Shown here in pieces: positions 33,260-35,932 of a stretch of 35,932 bases of DNA. Every line of letters begins with the position of its first letter. The first letter of the stretch is position 1. The notes beneath the pieces are model-generated. The model made no database searches. It saw only the letters and a list, made by a program, of their open reading frames with translations, and was not told where the DNA came from. Made by a program: the position numbers and the translations under genes. Origin of the DNA: Cytophagaceae bacterium. Lineage in GTDB: Bacteria; Bacteroidota; Bacteroidia; Cytophagales; Spirosomataceae. The DNA lies in NCBI GenBank assembly GCA_024642485.1, contig JAHEAY010000048.1, forward strand, positions 1 through 35,932. The letters run 5' to 3'.

Positions 33260-33523
33260 TCACGATAAATAATGCCCCCTTAAACTCAATATAAGTATGG
33301 AATTGTTGGTTATCTCGTAAATGATTCGGTGTTTAGCATTGATACGTCTGGACCAACAACCCGCAAGTTGAAATCGAAGTTTTTCAGGTTTCCCGATTCC
33401 CCTAAATGCGTCTTGTTGTATGGAATCTAATAAAGCTTCAATCCTTTTTAATATCAATTTCTGGCCTGTGAACTTCCAATACTCCAAATCTAATAGCGCT
33501 TGTGGTGATAGTATTATTTCCAC
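33260..33523 (-). CDS. YoeB/Txe-family mRNA interferase toxin
   Basis: An 87-aa ribosome-dependent endoribonuclease toxin. The family residues line up with E. coli YoeB: E47 (in GIGKPEKL), R66 (KHRIIYE), and H84/Y85 in the C-terminal RGHY. The GCWSRRINAKHRIIYEI block is the clearest Txe/YoeB mark. Its ATG overlaps the antitoxin end by 10 bases, the usual toxin-second order in this family. All catalytic residues are present, so it is probably functional. The pair lies between the polysaccharide operon and Wzi, in a repeat-rich spot suggesting past insertion. Confidence 0.92.
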   Translation of the reverse strand: MEIILSPQALLDLEYWKFTGQKLILKRIEALLDSIQQDAFRGIGKPEKLRFQLAGCWSRRINAKHRIIYEITNNSILILSLRGHYLS

Positions 33524-33714
33524 AACATTTCCGGCGTAAATTTGATAAAATTGCCCTCTTCAATATTACGTTTTCCATCGAGAACCTTTTCAACAATTGC
33601 CGGATCATATTTTGAATCTAATTCTTCATATGGGATATTGTTTTCGCGTAGCCATTGAGTCAAGGCTAATCGCTGTTTTTTATCCTTTGGAAAGATTTGG
33701 ATTCTTCTTTTCAT
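33514..33714 (-). CDS. Antitoxin partner of the YoeB-like toxin
   Basis: A 66-aa protein with a basic N-terminus (MKRRIQIFPKDKKQRLALTQWLRENNIPYEEL) and an extended acidic C-terminal region (EEGNFIKFTPEMLWK), the sort of tail that wraps around a toxin. It is not a recognisable YefM/Phd family member by eye. It overlaps the toxin start by 10 bases. The ATG at 33712-33714 is preferred; the frame reaching 33798 would begin upstream of the -7 box at 33778-33785. A second TACATTTG box (33718-33725) could give an almost leaderless transcript. The pair would be autoregulated at these boxes, which is inference. Confidence 0.8.
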   Translation of the reverse strand: MKRRIQIFPKDKKQRLALTQWLRENNIPYEELDSKYDPAIVEKVLDGKRNIEEGNFIKFTPEMLWK

Positions 33715-33777
33715 AATCAAATGTAACGTTTTTTTGGTTTTATGAGCTAGCATTTTGTAGTGGTTAAGGTTGTTTGA

Positions 33778-33785
33778 CAAATGTA
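33778..33785 (-). promoter_or_regulatory. Promoter for the toxin-antitoxin pair
   Basis: On the minus strand TACATTTG fits TAnnTTTG, with a TTG -33 core about 20 bases upstream (33806-33808). An identical TACATTTG at 33718-33725 is nearer the antitoxin start. Start near 33771 gives a leader of about 57 bases. Confidence 0.55.
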
Positions 33786-33865
33786 CTTTATACTTCATTT
33801 GTGGTCAATTCGATAATCGAATTCGTTATAAATAATCAGTATGTTGGTTAACCGTTTGTCAGAAT

Positions 33866-33961
33866 TGTAGAGATGTGATAATCGCGTTAATATGTTAAGA
33901 AAGACGCGAGGTATAGCGTCTCTACATATTGCTCCCACTCTAAGTCTATCGCGTCTCCACA
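33866..33961. repeat. Degraded copy of the 62-bp palindromic element plus an extra half-copy
   Basis: Positions 33866-33926 begin TGTAGAGA and end TCTCTACA, spanning 61 bp, with a near-perfect core at 33902-33921 (one mismatch to AGACGCGAGGTATCGCGTCT) and a decayed partner at 33866-33888. A further half-core lies at 33947-33961. The layout matches the 14239-14300 element. It separates the toxin-antitoxin promoter region from wzi. Confidence 0.65.
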
Positions 33962-34008
33962 GATTTCTTAATTCTTTTTTCGTATTTTGCAGGCCTAAAA
34001 CCGATTTC

Positions 34009-35448
34009 ATGCGTCTTTGCGCCTTCATATTTGTATTGTTGCTAGCCTTCGGCGCTCAAGCGCAGGAAAAAAAAGAACCCAGCATTGAGTTAGGCATGGG
34101 ATTAACTTCGGGAACTTACACCCCATTCTGGTTGCGCGCAAATCAATATGGAGCCGTACCAACCAAAGAAAGTTATGCTACCGCAGGGGTGTCATTTGGT
34201 GATTTTTTCAAAGTAAATAAGCGAACAAGTTGGGGTTATGGTGTAAAGGCTTTGGTTAATTTATCCGAAACCAAAGCTGATGTTTTGTTGCAAGAGGCAT
34301 ATTTGAAAGGCAAATTTGGCATATTTGAATTACAAGCTGGTCGCAAGAAACAAATCCAAGGCTTAGTAGACTCGACGCTCAGTTCAGGATCATATATTTG
34401 GTCGGGCAATGCACTTCCTATGCCCATGATTAATCTAGTCGTTCAGGACTATTGGGCACCTAAATTCGTTAACGGCGTCGTAGGTTTTAAGGGTAATTTC
34501 GCGCATGGGTGGTTTGAAAACCAACGAAGCGATGTGGCAGATTTTTATTTGCATCAAAAGTCATTTTATGGCCGATTAGGCAAGCCCAATTGGTTATTTA
34601 AATTTTACGGTGGATTTAATCATCAAGTGCAGTGGGGAGGAACATTAAAATATCCGGATCCCTATAACATCGCGGCACACAATGGAAAGATTGCTACCGG
34701 CTTGAAAGAATACCTTTATATGATTACGGGCCAAAGTATGAATGTCGTTGGCGGAGACACGGCAACCTATGGCGTCAACGATGGTTGGAATCGTTTGGGC
34801 AATCACCTCGGATCTGTGGATATCGGAATGGAAATAGATGGGAAGAAAGCCAAAGTATTCTTCTATCGCCAAAGTTTCTATGAAGACGGATCGCTGTATT
34901 ATGGAAATAATATTACCGACGGTTTGCATGGGATAGCATTCACTAGGAAAGCAGACCAAGGTTTATTGAAACTTGTTATTGAATATTTTAATGCGACGTC
35001 TCAAGGAGGTTCCGGCGGCGCTACGAATATAGGCTATCTAAGAGGACAGGATAACTATCAAAATAATAGTGTTTATCGCGAAGGATGGACCTATATGGGA
35101 CATGGGATCGGAACGCCACTCATGACATTGGACTCTGAAACAGACCTTTCTCCTGGGAATGCTGTGTATTTCGATAATAGTCGGGTTGAAACTTTTTATG
35201 TTGCCGCCAGTGGAAAATGGGGCGAAAATGAAATTCTGATCCGTGGGAGTTTATCCAATGCGATTGGGGCCTATGGAAACGAATATACCAATGCCCTCAA
35301 GCAGGTATCTGTTGGTGTACAATGGCAACGACCAGTCCAATTGATGGGATACGATGCGCATTTGAAGGCGTCGCTTGGCGCCGACAAGGGTCTTTGGAAA
35401 CCGGATGTTATCGGAGGAAATGTCTCGTTGGTTTTGCCATTGAACTAG
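34009..35448 (+). CDS. Capsule assembly Wzi family outer-membrane protein
   Basis: A 479-aa outer-membrane beta-barrel like Wzi, which anchors capsule polysaccharide to the cell surface. A Sec signal peptide (MRLCAFIFVLLLAFGAQAQ) is followed by GLTSGTYTPFWLRANQYGAV, the typical start of the Bacteroidota Wzi-like family, then alternating amphipathic strands rich in Gly/Tyr/Trp (GGFNHQVQWGGTLKYPDP, KVFFYRQSFYEDGS). The C-terminal strand ends with hydrophobic VSLVLPLN. The ATG at 34009 gives the signal peptide; the frame from 33892 would run through the repeats and has no homology. A TATTTTG box 20 bases before the start is one base short of consensus. Its stop overlaps the convergent SpmB-like gene by 4 bases. 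Confidence 0.88.
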   Translation: MRLCAFIFVLLLAFGAQAQEKKEPSIELGMGLTSGTYTPFWLRANQYGAVPTKESYATAGVSFGDFFKVNKRTSWGYGVKALVNLSETKADVLLQEAYLKGKFGIFELQAGRKKQIQGLVDSTLSSGSYIWSGNALPMPMINLVVQDYWAPKFVNGVVGFKGNFAHGWFENQRSDVADFYLHQKSFYGRLGKPNWLFKFYGGFNHQVQWGGTLKYPDPYNIAAHNGKIATGLKEYLYMITGQSMNVVGGDTATYGVNDGWNRLGNHLGSVDIGMEIDGKKAKVFFYRQSFYEDGSLYYGNNITDGLHGIAFTRKADQGLLKLVIEYFNATSQGGSGGATNIGYLRGQDNYQNNSVYREGWTYMGHGIGTPLMTLDSETDLSPGNAVYFDNSRVETFYVAASGKWGENEILIRGSLSNAIGAYGNEYTNALKQVSVGVQWQRPVQLMGYDAHLKASLGADKGLWKPDVIGGNVSLVLPLN

Positions 35449-35932
35449 CCAAAGAACAAATAGCTCACCCAAATCGCTGTGGCGATTCCAACAAAATCTG
35501 CAACCAATCCCGCCCACAAGGTGTAGCGAATATTACGCACCTGAACAGATCCGAAATACAAGGCCACGACATATAAAACCGTTTCTGCTGAACCTTGGAA
35601 TACACAAGATAAGCGCCCCACAAAGGAATCAGACCCAAAGGTCTTCATCGTATCAATCATCATCGCGCGCGATCCACTACCACTCACTGGGTGCAACAAG
35701 GCGGTAGGCATCGCATCCACCCAACGGTTGTCGATTCCCGACAAATCCACGAGGTATTTAATTCCGTCCACCATATAGCCCAAAACGCCCGAATTACGCA
35801 GGCAAGAAATTGCGACTAATAGCCCCACTAAATAAGGAATGACTTTCACGGAAGTCTCAAATCCGCCTTTAGCGCCCTCCACAAACGTTCCGAAAATGTC
35901 AATTTTCTTGCGCATTCCTGCGGCAATGAAAG
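35445..35932 (-). CDS. SpmB-like nucleoside-recognition (GATE) membrane protein (partial)
   Basis: The N-terminal part runs off the right edge, so only the C-terminal 162 or so residues are seen (the frame stays open to the edge beyond the ATG at 35915). The sequence GTFVEGAKGGFETSVKVIPYLVGLLVAISCLRNSGV is the SpmB half of spore maturation/GATE-domain proteins, which Bacteroidota carry as SpmA-SpmB fusions although they do not sporulate. Three hydrophobic segments are visible, with the conserved ALLHPVSGSGSRAMM and GSAETVLYVVALYFGSV motifs. It is probably a membrane transporter or sensor of a nucleoside-like ligand. It meets wzi stop-to-stop with a 4-base overlap (the CTAG shared by both stops). 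Confidence 0.85.
   Translation of the reverse strand, partial: FIAAGMRKKIDIFGTFVEGAKGGFETSVKVIPYLVGLLVAISCLRNSGVLGYMVDGIKYLVDLSGIDNRWVDAMPTALLHPVSGSGSRAMMIDTMKTFGSDSFVGRLSCVFQGSAETVLYVVALYFGSVQVRNIRYTLWAGLVADFVGIATAIWVSYLFFG

Noticed and set aside
33892-34008. Longer N-terminus for the Wzi-like protein
   Set aside because: It translates the palindromic repeats and pushes the signal peptide away from the N-terminus.

Overview
The window reads as a chromosomal segment of a member of the Bacteroidota, most likely the Cytophagales; an Aquirufa- or Spirosomataceae-like freshwater genome is a guess. The signs are: promoters of the TTTG-N19-TAnnTTTG type in place of sigma70 boxes, few Shine-Dalgarno sequences, a Bacteroidota-length PurM (389 aa), the lipoprotein signature Cys-x(5)-PPGGKKD, a Wzi-family capsule protein, and a kdsC gene that points to a Gram-negative LPS-type envelope. 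GC content is moderate.

Layout. Positions 1-3.2 kb: the end of tpiA, a strong hairpin, a HAD hydrolase, an Nfu-type Fe-S protein, and the rplU-rpmA ribosomal pair, in which L27 carries an unusual Ala/Lys/Pro-rich tail. Positions 3.2-13.1 kb, minus strand: a tightly packed run in transcription order of a 1474-aa exported protein, a PlsC-like acyltransferase, recO, an M61 peptidase, a small Xre regulator, hemB and purM. Positions 13.2-14.2 kb, plus strand: kdsC and a gamma-carbonic-anhydrase-like protein. Positions 14.2-14.5 kb hold palindromes and an 80-bp tandem repeat. Positions 14.5-18.1 kb, minus strand: a GH3-family enzyme, an exported TPR protein and a DEAD-box helicase. Positions 18.2-21.3 kb, plus strand: a CLC antiporter resembling the fluoride type, an M14 peptidase and a NeuD/PglD-like acetyltransferase. 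Positions 21.3-22.7 kb, minus strand: a PolB-like 3'-5' exonuclease and lipB. Positions 22.8-28.0 kb, plus strand: yraN, ybeY, mnmG, a SAM methyltransferase and an Ig-like lipoprotein.

The most informative region is 22.0-28.5 kb. It has a perfect 16-bp parS palindrome inside the 3' end of lipB, a second parS just upstream of mnmG, and a 486-bp gene-free stretch (27979-28464) with six perfect TTATCCACA DnaA boxes in both orientations, several degenerate boxes and AT-rich tracts. Together these look like the chromosome origin and its centromere. No dnaA, parA or parB is present in the window.

Downstream of the origin come a long-chain acyl-CoA synthetase and then a tight trio: gmd, a UDP-sugar dehydrogenase and a NusG-like antiterminator (UpxY/LoaP type). 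This looks like the start of a surface polysaccharide locus, but no glycosyltransferases follow. Instead there are dispersed palindromes and a YoeB-type toxin-antitoxin pair, then a Wzi-like outer-membrane protein and a partial SpmB-like GATE protein that runs off the right edge.

One palindrome family with the core AGACGCGATACCTCGCGTCT recurs at 14.2-14.5 kb and 33.1-34.0 kb, twice as a roughly 62-bp inverted pair. I found no tRNA, rRNA, CRISPR array, insertion sequence or prophage. I did not find a clearly novel multi-gene system. The strongest candidates for a closer look are the origin/parS arrangement, the palindrome family, the L27 tail and the giant exported protein.
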